Assembly (NCBI GenBank): GCA_027625915.1
Contig: JANTQA010000047.1
Coordinates: 12,090,001 to 12,154,000, forward strand
Length of the DNA stretch: 64,000 bases
Direction of reading: 5' to 3'
Source of the DNA: Anaeramoeba flamelloides
Lineage: Eukaryota; Metamonada; Anaeramoebidae
Below are positions 46,937 through 56,969 of the stretch, piece after piece. The position numbers and the translations under genes were made by a program. Below the pieces are notes generated by a model. That model searched no databases and was not told the DNA's origin. It saw nothing but the letters and a program-made list of their open reading frames with translations. The number at the start of each line of letters is the position of its first letter. Position 1 is the stretch's first letter.

Positions 46937-48128
46937 TCAATTTTTTTTTTTTTTTTATTTTTATTTTATTTTTTAGTTTAAAATTTTAGTTTTAGTTTAT
47001 TTTGGAATCGTAAAGAAAAATATTAAAATGAATATTTTATAAAGGTTTTTTTTTTTTATTAGTATTGTTTCTTATTATTTTTAATTTTTTTGTTTGGTTT
47101 TGTTTTGATTAATTCTTACATATATTTACTAAATCTTCTAGATTAATGATACTAAACACGCACACACACACACATACACACACACACACACAGACATGAA
47201 TTCATATAAACATATATTATATATATAAAACGGACTAAATTTTCGATAAGATTTTTTTTTTTTTTTAATTTTAAACAACAAGTCAAAAAATCATGCCTTT
47301 TTTCATTTAGAAACTATAAATATATATTTATGCAATTGATCAAAGTACATGAATCCAAAGAACTATTCCTGAATATTTTTGATTAAAGGACCTTTCTGAT
47401 TTAAATCCTGTTGTTTCATATTGCTTAATAATTATTTTGAAATACTGAAAAGTTTTCAAATATTTAATTGGATTTTGAGAATTTATGATCCAATTCTTTT
47501 TTAGATTTAGAATCTGTTTTTTTGTAAATTCATTTGATATTTTCCATTTATTTCTGCTTTGTATCAATATTTTGTCCCTTTTTTATTGGTTATTCATAAT
47601 TTATTTGATAAAGGGGTTCTTTTAAATTAAGATGATTTATTTTTTCACAAAGTTTAAATTCTCTTTTTTTTATATACTTAAATTAATGAAATTAACACAA
47701 GTTTCATTTAGAATAATATCAATTGTTGTACAACTTTTGACTTTAAATATTTTCATTGCTCTATAATATATATGATTATTTCTCTATTTTTATTGTTTTT
47801 TGAATAATTAAAAACTCCAAATCCATGAATAATTGATAACAATGGTAAATAACTCTTAATCTAAGTACAAACTGTAATGGAGATTTTTTGAAGATATATA
47901 TCTTCCAAAGGTTTTTTGAGTTTTTTTTTACATTTTTCGTTCAATATTTTTTTTTTTCAAGTTGAATGACTCAATATTTAAATTCCAGAAGATCTTTTTG
48001 AATGATTATTATTTCTTTTTTTAGGTGATTTCAAATTCTTTAATTTTTATCTAATAAAACAGGAGATTCTAAGTATTAAAAACATCAATATTTCCTTTAA
48101 TAATAAAAATAAGATCTTCTAGAAACAT
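46937..48128. other. Convergent intergenic region with weak minus-strand coding traces
   Basis: Holds the 3' end of the CS/Sel1 gene, a (CA)n repeat near 47,158-47,191 with TATA-rich flank, and poly-T runs. One minus-strand frame (47,590-47,340) reads as mixed protein with KWKISNEFTKKQILNLKKNW and FKSERSFNQKYSGIVLWIHV. It has no splice context or family and may be a remnant exon related to the next feature. Confidence 0.4.
47158..47191. repeat. (CA)n microsatellite
   Basis: CA dinucleotides, interrupted once by TA. Confidence 0.9.
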
Positions 48129-48551
48129 TCAAGTAAACATACTTATAGGCTCGATTGTTTCAACAAGGAAATGTATTATATAACTAAATAAAATAGGTGG
48201 TGATGTGTCTGTTCTGTAAACAACATTTTCCTCACCCAAGTTATATTTTACAATGAAATTTCTAATAAATTTTATTTTAACAAATTTTTGAACAACAATT
48301 TTAATAAGCACATTACGAACTAAACCAAAATATTTGGTCATTTTATACTTGTGAAAAAAATATCCTCTTTCAAGATTTTCTTTACAAAATTTATTAACTT
48401 TATCAAAATAATTCGTACCAGCAATCCATATTTTATTTTTTCATAAAAAAAATTGTTTTTTATCCATAATCCACAAGTATGTACAATTGATTGAAAAATC
48501 TATTTTCGTAAGAATCAAGGTGAGCTTTGATTTATAAAGATTACTCCAAAG
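48129..48551 (-). pseudogene. Protein-like minus-strand frame with one in-frame TGA, unrecognised
   Basis: From 48,551 downward one frame stays open and protein-like for about 140 codons except for a single TGA at 48,443-48,441. Before it: LTKIDFSINCTYLWIMDKKQ. After it: NKIWIAGTNYFDKVNKFCKE, LERGYFFHKYKMTKYFGLVR and later ENVVYRTDTSPPILFSYIIH. A strong GTATGT donor follows near 48,141, so a further exon is likely. The composition is far from chance translation of local DNA. It may be a decayed gene, a gene with an unseen intron around the TGA, or readthrough. No family recognised. Confidence 0.35.
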
Positions 48552-48773
48552 TTAAGTTTAATGACTTCTTCTCGGTTTTTAGGAATAAATAAAAAATTTC
48601 TTTTTTTGATAAAATAAATTTTTTTTTTTTGTTTGGGAGAGAAATTCAATTAATATAGATAAAAAAAAAACAACAAGTAAGAAACAGGGAAAAGAAAGGA
48701 GAGAGAAAAAAAAGAAAGAGATAGAGAAAAGAAAAAAGGTAAAAGAAAAAAATGATGTGAAAAGTAATTTTTA

Positions 48774-50726
48774 TTAATCTGTTTTTTCTTTATTCTGAAG
48801 TATCCAATCTGTAGATAAATGCCATATTTTACAAGATGTGTTTAGAGCAAAAACAATTGTGTTTTTATTTAAATTATAAATTGTTGTAAAACAAAACGAA
48901 AAACTATTTTTAACAATTGAAAAATATTTTTTTATAACCCAACTGGAAACATTATACCAAGTATTGAAAAACGAAGTGATATTATTTTTTAAGAAATGCG
49001 TGACTGATTTGAAAGTATAGACTGGATGGAATAAACGGAAAATTGAATAAAGAATTGTTCTTAAATTTTTCCCGGATGGGAATAATAAATTTAGCATAAT
49101 TCGTGCTTGCTGTCTAATCTTTCTAGTGGGGTAATATGGTGCCCCTGGGTATGAAAAAGAATAAAGAATTGAGCGCAAGGTATTTTCGGATATTTTACTT
49201 AATTGTAATTCGACTGATAAATTGTAATTTTCCCAAGATTCTGGTTTGGATTTCAATCCTGAACGGGATTTTTCTTTTGTTTTTTCTTGGATTTTTTCTT
49301 GGGGTTGGGATTGTGATGCAATTTCATTTGTTGAATAATCAAAAGCATTCATTCCTCTTTTTGATTTCTTTGCATTTTTTTTTTTTATCAAGTTTTTTTC
49401 ATTAAAATTAATTTCTTCTTTTTCTTTTTCAATTTTATTTTCTTTTTCATTCTTTTCGATCATATTGTGATCAAAAGCTCTTAAATTCAAAAGACGTTCA
49501 TTCCCACTTTCTAAAATCTCCTCAATAATCCACATACTATCTCTTTCAGTTTTTTCTTTTTCAAAAAGCTGGCTATTTGGAAGATCACTTTTATTTAAAT
49601 TGATGTTCTTTCCTTTAACAAGCAATCCCCCCTTTTCCCTTAACCTTTCCTTTTCCCTTTCCTTCTCCTTCTTGCTTTCCTTCTCCTTCCCATTCCCCCC
49701 TTCTTTCTCGTTTTCTCTTTCCTTTTCGTTCAAGTTCTCTTCTTTTAATTGGTTTGTATCAATTATATTTGTAGATTCAATTTGTAGTATTGTTTCTTCA
49801 AATTCTTTGTTTATCTTTTGAATTGGAATTTTAATTGAATCTATTAATCTATTTTTATTGTATGAAAGTTTTTTTTTGATATTTGGAAGGTTTGTATTGT
49901 TGTTGATGGGTTCAACTTTAATTCCTCTTTTAAACCGTTTGACTATTTCAAAAAATTGAATGGTTTCAATTAAAGCACGTTCGCTGGTCACAATTTTTGT
50001 TAATTCACACAGCTGTTTGATGAAAATTTCTTCAGGCCGCATATATTCGTCGCTTTTTTTTTGATTTTTTGGATGGTAAATTTGAAAGGGTGTTTCTGAT
50101 TTTGTTTCCATTGATTCCTTTTCTCTTAAATTAATTAATGAAATCCATTTTAAAGCATCCAATTTTGATCGATAAAGTGGGAAAAAACGAGAGACGATCG
50201 AAAAGATTTGCTCTCTCGCACGTGGCTCAAGAAGTAAAATGGGTTGATCTTTGGAAGACAGGGCAGCAAAAAAATAGTCATGGATCGGTTTAAAAAATAA
50301 ATGTTCAAAATACGTTTCCAATTCAAACCAAAAGATCCTATTTACACCTTTAATAAAATAAGAAAAGACGCTTGGCGAATATTCCACAACAAAAATTGCC
50401 TTGTAAAATAGCAACGAAAAGACACAACTGAAAAAGCCATTCCCAGACAAGGATCGGTATTTTTTTTGAAGGTTATCAAATTCCATTAATGAATACAGAT
50501 AATGATCAGATAACAATTCATGATAATAAAAAAACGGAAGTGATAATTGCTTTTTTACATTCATGGAGATTTTGCTCGAAATGTCAACTAAGAGCCCTTC
50601 GAGGATCCTATTTATGTTTAATTCTCCTTGGGTCTCAAATGCCTTTCGAAGCCGATTATCAATATCAACAGTAATTTCCTTTACAAATTTTTTTTGACTT
50701 GTTGTTGGAAAATTATCATAAATCAT
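48774..50726 (-). CDS. Hypothetical protein, 650 residues, hydrophobic N-terminal half and charged linker
   Basis: Single uninterrupted minus-strand frame from ATG 50,726 to TGA/TAA region at 48,774, intronless. Not recognised. Residues about 1-230 are helix-rich with hydrophobic, aromatic segments (FFSCVFSLLFYKAIFVVEYS, then FIKGVNRIFWFELETYFEHL and LLLEPRAREQIFSIVSRFFP). Residues about 290-500 form a Lys/Glu-rich low-complexity linker with KEKE-type repeats, probably coiled coil or disordered. Residues about 500-650 are aromatic- and hydrophobic-rich again, with SFSYPGAPYYPTRKIRQQAR. No clear signal peptide. It converges with the CS/Sel1 gene; its 5' side faces the 6-kb gap before ferlin. 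Base composition is intermediate. It is very likely a real gene given its length and composition. Confidence 0.7.
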   Translation of the reverse strand: MIYDNFPTTSQKKFVKEITVDIDNRLRKAFETQGELNINRILEGLLVDISSKISMNVKKQLSLPFFYYHELLSDHYLYSLMEFDNLQKKYRSLSGNGFFSCVFSLLFYKAIFVVEYSPSVFSYFIKGVNRIFWFELETYFEHLFFKPIHDYFFAALSSKDQPILLLEPRAREQIFSIVSRFFPLYRSKLDALKWISLINLREKESMETKSETPFQIYHPKNQKKSDEYMRPEEIFIKQLCELTKIVTSERALIETIQFFEIVKRFKRGIKVEPINNNTNLPNIKKKLSYNKNRLIDSIKIPIQKINKEFEETILQIESTNIIDTNQLKEENLNEKERENEKEGGNGKEKESKKEKEREKERLREKGGLLVKGKNINLNKSDLPNSQLFEKEKTERDSMWIIEEILESGNERLLNLRAFDHNMIEKNEKENKIEKEKEEINFNEKNLIKKKNAKKSKRGMNAFDYSTNEIASQSQPQEKIQEKTKEKSRSGLKSKPESWENYNLSVELQLSKISENTLRSILYSFSYPGAPYYPTRKIRQQARIMLNLLFPSGKNLRTILYSIFRLFHPVYTFKSVTHFLKNNITSFFNTWYNVSSWVIKKYFSIVKNSFSFCFTTIYNLNKNTIVFALNTSCKIWHLSTDWILQNKEKTD

Positions 50727-53262
50727 CGGTCAAGTGTGAAGCGTTGGTATTTTTATAATGTGATTTTTTGGAAAGTCTTTGTTTTTGGAAAGTTTCCAAA
50801 TCGTCTGTGATGCAAGAAGAATGAAAAGAAAAAAAAGAAATTTTGTAAAAAAATGATTATTTTTCGTTTTATCTCACAACTAATAATCTCATGACTTTAG
50901 TAAAGCTTTTAGTCATCTTACAATCTTTTCAAACACTTTACTTAACTTAAAAAGGTTAGTATAATCGTCAAAGTTTGAAGATTTTTTGATAGTTTTTCTT
51001 GTATTACCTTTTAGAGAGTTTTGTTAGTTTCTTGGTTTTCTGGTAATTCTATGAACCATTTCTGATTTTGTAATCTCAAATAATGTTTGGCTATTTGGCT
51101 AGGTAATTTCTCTTTTAATATATTCTCGATTTAGTTGTAAAATCTTTAAACAAGTCTGACATTTTACTAATTCTTGATTACAACAGTTAATTTGTTTTTG
51201 AATTATTCAAATCATGACTTGATGGAAATGTATGAGTGGTGAAATAAAAATGGGGGGATGTAATTATAGTGTATTATAGATATGTGTTCAACTCAATAAT
51301 GAATTAAAAAAATAAAAAAATTGATCAAGAAAAAATACAAAAAAAAACATAAATTTCTTGATCTTATTTTTCATATATTATATAATTACTTCTTCTTTAC
51401 TTGGTTAAATTTTTAATTCCGAATTGTAATACTTTTATTTTAATTCTTTTTGAGATACAAATAAATCTATATTTCTTATTGGTACGAGTAACTCTTGTTT
51501 ATTTTTTTTTCCCAAAGGTAAAAGAGTAATTATTAAATAGGTGATACTATTAAATCCGAGATGGAAAATCATTTATCAACTTTTGTGAGATGAGTTATAA
51601 TTTTTAAAAGAGTTCATTTTTTCGAATGAAATTTTCAGTCAAAAGATCTAGTTTTTTTTTTTGGATTTTCAATCAAATTAGTAAAAGAAAAATTTACAAA
51701 AAATTTTTTTATTTTTATTAAATCTCACTTTTGGTAATTATAGAGAATCTGTATTAAACAAATAGCCTTGAACTTTTAATTTTATTTTAAAAATACAATA
51801 AAAATAAATCTAATATTAAATCCTTGAAGTTCTAAAATAATTGATTGTTGATTTTATTCACAAATATTGCTGAAATTTCTTCAAATTTAAACGATTATGC
51901 AATATTCTTATTCAAATATCCATGGCATAAACAAGGAATTGTTATTACTAAAATCGGTTATTTGATAATATCTTTTATTTTTTGTTATTATAATTATTAC
52001 TTCACATAGTTAGATTTGTTTGAAAATATTTAAAAAATTGAGAAATAATTGTAAAGCACTTTTGATACATTTAGTATTTGTTTTGTTAATAAATCACTGA
52101 AAAAATTAAGAATTATTTATTAATTATATATTTAAAATAATCAAAGTAAAAAGTATTTCTTTAAGTTAAATTGAATTTTCCATGGTATAAAAAAGTATTT
52201 GGTGTGTTTTTAATTTAATAGTTTGGTTTTTTTTCTCGTATATTTTTTTATTCAATAAAAGAAAAAATTAATTTAAACTGTTCTTTAAATCAAATATGTA
52301 TTTATTTCAAGTTTAATACAATTATTGTAATTTTTTTGAAATTAAGTAGATTTTTTATACTTTTTTAGAACTTAGTTGGTTTATTTTTAAAGTTTATTTT
52401 GGTACACTTCCTTAGAATGTAATAAGATTTCGTTATTCTTTCAAAGTAAATAATTTTTTGAAATAATTCAGAAATGGTGCTGGGATTTTGAACTTTTTCA
52501 AAAATGAGAAAAATTTACCAGACTTTTAAAAATAGAAATTCCTTTCGGAAAATATCATTTACAGGCAAGTTTGCTTTTATAGTTGTCAGATTTTTACTTA
52601 ATTTTTCAATTTCAAGATGTGGTATATTTTTTTTGATTTTACATTTAATTTATGTAAGATTTTTTTTGTTTGATAGTCACTTAAGAATTTTCAAGATGTA
52701 TTTTTATTTAGGTTTTATTTTTAATTAATTGGATCAACCTCAATTTTTTTTGAAATTCTTTAATAATTCAACCAATTTTGATAAAATTTTATCATGAATT
52801 TAATTTCCCTGATGCTATTGGTTTTCAAAAAAGAAAATTTTTATTCTACCAGTTATCCAAAATTTTAATTAAAGTGGTTTTATTATAAAAATAATCCAAG
52901 CCACCAATCTCAAAAAATATCCAATATTTTTAAAATTTAGATATCTGAAATAGTTCATTTTTATAATCGCCAAATTTCAAGAAATTTAAGGTTTAAAACA
53001 AATTCTCAGACTAAGTCATATTTTGGGGGCATTGTTTTTACATGAATTATTTTGATAAAGTATTTAGAGATAATAATTAATATAGATTGGTAAATAAAAA
53101 TATAGTGTAATCATTTTATTTTTTGAAAGAAAAATGAAAAAAGAAAAAAAAAAAAACAATTAAAAAAAAAGTTTGCCCCTAATTTTGAAATTTTTTTGAT
53201 GTAGAATAGCTTAAAAGTGAATTAGAAATCGTGTTTAATTATTTTTTTTTTCTTGGATACTA

Positions 53263-53456
53263 CAGTCAGTTCCACTTTTAAGGCACAAACTATCAACGAA
53301 AATTAAGGCACAATAAAAATCTCAAATTAAGACACAAAATTTAGATTCTAGTAAAATAATTTGTAAAAAAAAAATCCAAATTTTGTGCCTTAATTTGATT
53401 TTTTTTTGTGCCTTAAATTTCGTTGAAAGTTTGTACTGTAAATTTGAAGCTGACTG
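53263..53456. mobile_element. Hairpin MITE, Tc1/mariner type, TA-flanked (family K)
   Basis: 194 bp, almost all inverted repeat. Left end CAGTCAGTTCCACTTTTAAG; reverse complement of the right end CAGTCAGCTTCAAATTTACA. Both arms continue with repeats of a TTAAGGCACAAA unit and CAACGAAA. TA flanks both sides (53,261-53,262 and 53,457-53,458). CAGTC termini with TA duplication are typical of Tc1/mariner elements. Too short to encode a protein. Confidence 0.9.
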
Positions 53457-53462
53457 TAAAGG

Positions 53463-53493
<31 letters not shown>

Positions 53494-53874
53494 ATTTTTT
53501 TAGGTGAGATGCAATTTTTGAAATGGGGTTTATATAAAAGATGATTTGAACTTTACCCAAACAAAAATGAAAAGGTTTTTTTTGTAATGTATCTGAAGAA
53601 TTCATTTGTTTCTTTCACTTAAAATTATAATTTTATTTTTCTCTAGAAATTAGATATACAACTTTATCAGATAAACATTTCTTAATTATTTTTTACAGTA
53701 CACTTGTAAATTTTTTAGTCATATTTCTTTGTGTTTTAAAAAATACATATTATCAAAACAAATAACTTCGTACCTTTTTGGTTTTAATTATTGTTTGTTT
53801 TTGATATTATTTGTAGAAAATAATCATTTTATGTTCTTAAATTAACATGTATGTCTTTATGGGGTCTGTACCTG

Positions 53875-53905
<31 letters not shown>

Positions 53906-55146
53906 AGGGCAATATGGAATCTTTATTTCAAGATTAATTCAATTTCATAAAAGAAAATTAAAAAGAAAGAGAAAAAAGAAAAAATGTAGTGGGTTGGAAA
54001 AATATTAAAAAAAAAAAAAAGAATTTATTGTTATATACATACTTCAAAGTATTCAAAAAAAAAAAAAAAAAAATACATTCTACAATTAAATTAGCTGGTC
54101 AGTCTAACAATAAATTCTAAAACGGTGGATAACAACAAAGTTTAAGATTTTTTACCGAAATAAAACTGTGAAAAATACAATAGCATATTTTCAAATTCTT
54201 TTAGAATTAAAAAGTGTTATTTTAAACATCGTGTTTAAATAATTTAGGATCAAGGGTTTGGTTACATCTATTACTATAATTGATTTTTTTATTTTTAAAA
54301 GTTCAACAAATATCGGCCCCCTAAGGTATTTTTTTAATCAGATCATGAATTTTGAACAAAATAGAATAATTTTGAAAATCAAAGTACTTATAAAAAAGAT
54401 TTTTGATCGTAGATCAGAGTTATAAGTAATTATTTTCGTAACAAGATTGTTTTTCAAAATACAAGATTTATTACCAAAAGCGTGCCCAAAAGAATTGACT
54501 TATTGTTCAACTTTTAACAACTCATTATTTAATTCAAAAATCAACAACTTTTTTCACTTTTAAGATCAAAACACCAAATGTAAAAAGCAACAACCAAAAG
54601 AAAACCACCACAAGGCCAAATACAATCAAAAGATAAGATCAAAATTACAAAGGTCAAACACAAACAAAAGTATCAAAAAATACAAAGGCAAATTCTAAAA
54701 TCAAATAACAAAAAGCTGAACCAAAAACAATTGATCAAAAAAAACGAAAAAAAGAAATTTCCAAAAGAACAAAAAGTAAAACTACAAATTATCAATTGAT
54801 CATTGATAAAAAAAGTTAAGTGGCTAGTCTCTATTATTTTTTTTTTGACCAATTTCTAAATAAGGATTCCTCATCTCGAAATAAGTTTACAATGAAAATA
54901 AGCATAGTCTTTCAAATTTAAGTAATTGGTAAAAACTTTTCTCAATCTTTATTTAATTTAGGTAAAAAAAATTAATTGATATTAGTCCCTTAAATCAACT
55001 AAACAATAAAATTGAAAAAAAAAAAAACTTTGTAACCTCTGGTAAGCCTATTTCGTGTTTGTGTTTGTTGTTGAATGTAAATAATATTTTCTGATTAAAA
55101 AACCAATTTTTGTTGTTGGATATCAATTAAACGATCAAAATAATGG

Positions 55147-55308
55147 TATTTGAACAGTAAATACGAAAAATTTTCACTTCATTTTCCATTTCCTTTTTCT
55201 TTTATCAACATAGAGTTTCTCGAAGATGTAGGTTGTGGTTTTGTGGTCTCTATTTGAAAAAGAAACCTATGAAGTGAAAATTTTTTTTGTTAATAGCAGA
55301 AAAAAATA
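55147..55308. mobile_element. Hairpin MITE, family H
   Basis: 162 bp. The arms share AAAATTTTCACTTCAT and CTCTATTTGAAAAAG-type inner blocks in inverted orientation. Related to 21,755-21,911 and 44,831-44,985. Confidence 0.7.
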
Positions 55309-56592
55309 CATGTGCAAAAATGATTTCTAAATATTTCATGTTTTTTTGTTAAAATTGTGATTTTACATTAAGCTGTGGTGCTTTTCTGGTGTGCCCCCAA
55401 GAATTCAGGAAACTTATCAGTATATTCTGATTTTTTAAATGACAACAAATTCCATCTAATAAACTATTGAAGATGTTTGGGTTTTGTTTGAAATTTTGAA
55501 AAAAGTATTTTCAATTTTCTCTTGATGTTTTTATCCCAAATCACTTCTTTTCTTTTTTAAATACAACAGAATGTTACTAAAGGCATCATATATCTTTCTC
55601 AAGTTTCCTGACCCTTGTGGGCATAACTAGAAAAATATCATTTCTTATGAAGAAATCACAATTTGAACAAAAAAACACACAAAAAGAATAGCGCAATCCA
55701 TACAAATACTTTCAAGACTTTTTCGAACTTTCAGACTGACAACCTGCAAGATTTCAGTCTCTGATATTCTTTCATATTTTTTGAAATTTCAAATACTTGA
55801 TACAAACTTTTATAAGCCAAAAAAAGGGAAAAAAATAATAAACAAAAGATAACATTTTGAAATTTAATTGAAATTTCTGAAAGTTATCTAAAAGAGAAAA
55901 TATATTTGTTGGCTTTCAATTACGTGAAAGTGCTTTCAAGAAAACCAAAAATTGGAAAGCTGTTTAAATTACATGTTTTTAAAAGTTTGGAAGTGTAAAT
56001 ACTTTTAAATTGAAAGTTGTTGCATTGTGATCTTGTAATTCGTTTCAAAATTTGGAACAATTTGAAAATAACAAAGTGTTGCCAAGTTAAAAAAGTGAAT
56101 ACAATTTTTGTGCTATTCTTGTCGTGAAGTGAAAAAATCGGAAATCATTTTTACACTTGTGTGCCAGTAAAGAAAGTATTGTTTTATTTTGTCTGTTTGT
56201 TTTTTTGTTTGTTAGTCAGGTTTTTGATCTCGTCTTTGTACTTTAGGGTTTTTTTTGGTTTGTTGTTTTGATTTGTTTGATCCCTTGAAGGTTTGTTTGT
56301 TTATTTGTATTTTAAAAACAAAAAAGTTTGATTTTGGAAAAATAAAGGAAGAACGCTACTTTTGAGTACATCTTAAAGAGTGATTTTCAAAAAGACAAAA
56401 CAACCAAAAGAAAAGAAAAGGTTGTTTCAAAACAACCCAAACTGTATCTATCTTTTGATCATGCTCTTAACTTTAAAGAATGAAGAAAAAATTAAAAAAA
56501 ATAAAAAAAAAAACCTTACTTTACTAATAATTAAGATTTTGAACTAAGAATTTGATAAAACCCAATTTGGCCACACTTGAATTTGTTTTTCA

Positions 56593-56715
56593 TTTCCAAA
56601 ATCAAAATATACAAAACCAATATTTATTTCCAAAAAACCATACTTTTTCCAAGTCAAAATAGGTTATTAAGGATACTTTACAACTGGACGGGAAAATTTT
56701 TCAGCAAGAAAAGGA
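56593..56715 (+). repeat. Direct repeat upstream of the ferlin gene
   Basis: About 123 bases nearly identical to 61,750-61,873: shared ATCAAAATATACAAAACCAA, then TATTTATTTCCAAAAAACCA, then CCAAGTCAAAATAGGTTAT and GGGAAAATTTTT. It lies about 255 bases before the start codon, so it may contain the promoter. Confidence 0.9.
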
Positions 56716-56925
56716 ACAAACAATTCGATTCGGAAAGGATCCGGTTTTCTTCTTTATAAAAAGTTCTCAACAAAGTAAAGAAAACTTTTGTGGTTTTAAA
56801 AATAAACATCGAAAAAAAATTCTATTATTTTTTTTTATTGTTGACTCAGCTTATAACTCGATCTCAGCAACTAAACCAACGATTTCTCGATATTTTGGAG
56901 AAACAGACCAAAAATGAAATAATAT

Positions 56926-56927
<2 letters not shown>

Positions 56928-56965
<38 letters not shown>
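56928..56965 (+). repeat. T38 run directly before the ferlin start codon
   Basis: Uninterrupted T of about 38 bases ending four bases before ATG 56,970. The frame is open through it back to 56,790, so an N-terminal extension with polyphenylalanine is formally possible but unlikely. Confidence 0.9.
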
Positions 56966-56966
<1 letters not shown>

Positions 56967-56969
56967 GCA

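Larger units (their letters stand above)
50727..56592. other. Six-kilobase AT-rich region without a recognised gene
   Basis: Contains two short hairpin MITEs (53,263 and 55,147), a (TA)n run near 53,463-53,486, a T run of about 27 ending near 53,903 followed by GCAG, and many A/T runs. No frame with convincing protein composition or family match was found. The 4 kb before 54,000 is especially low in information. Confidence 0.5.
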
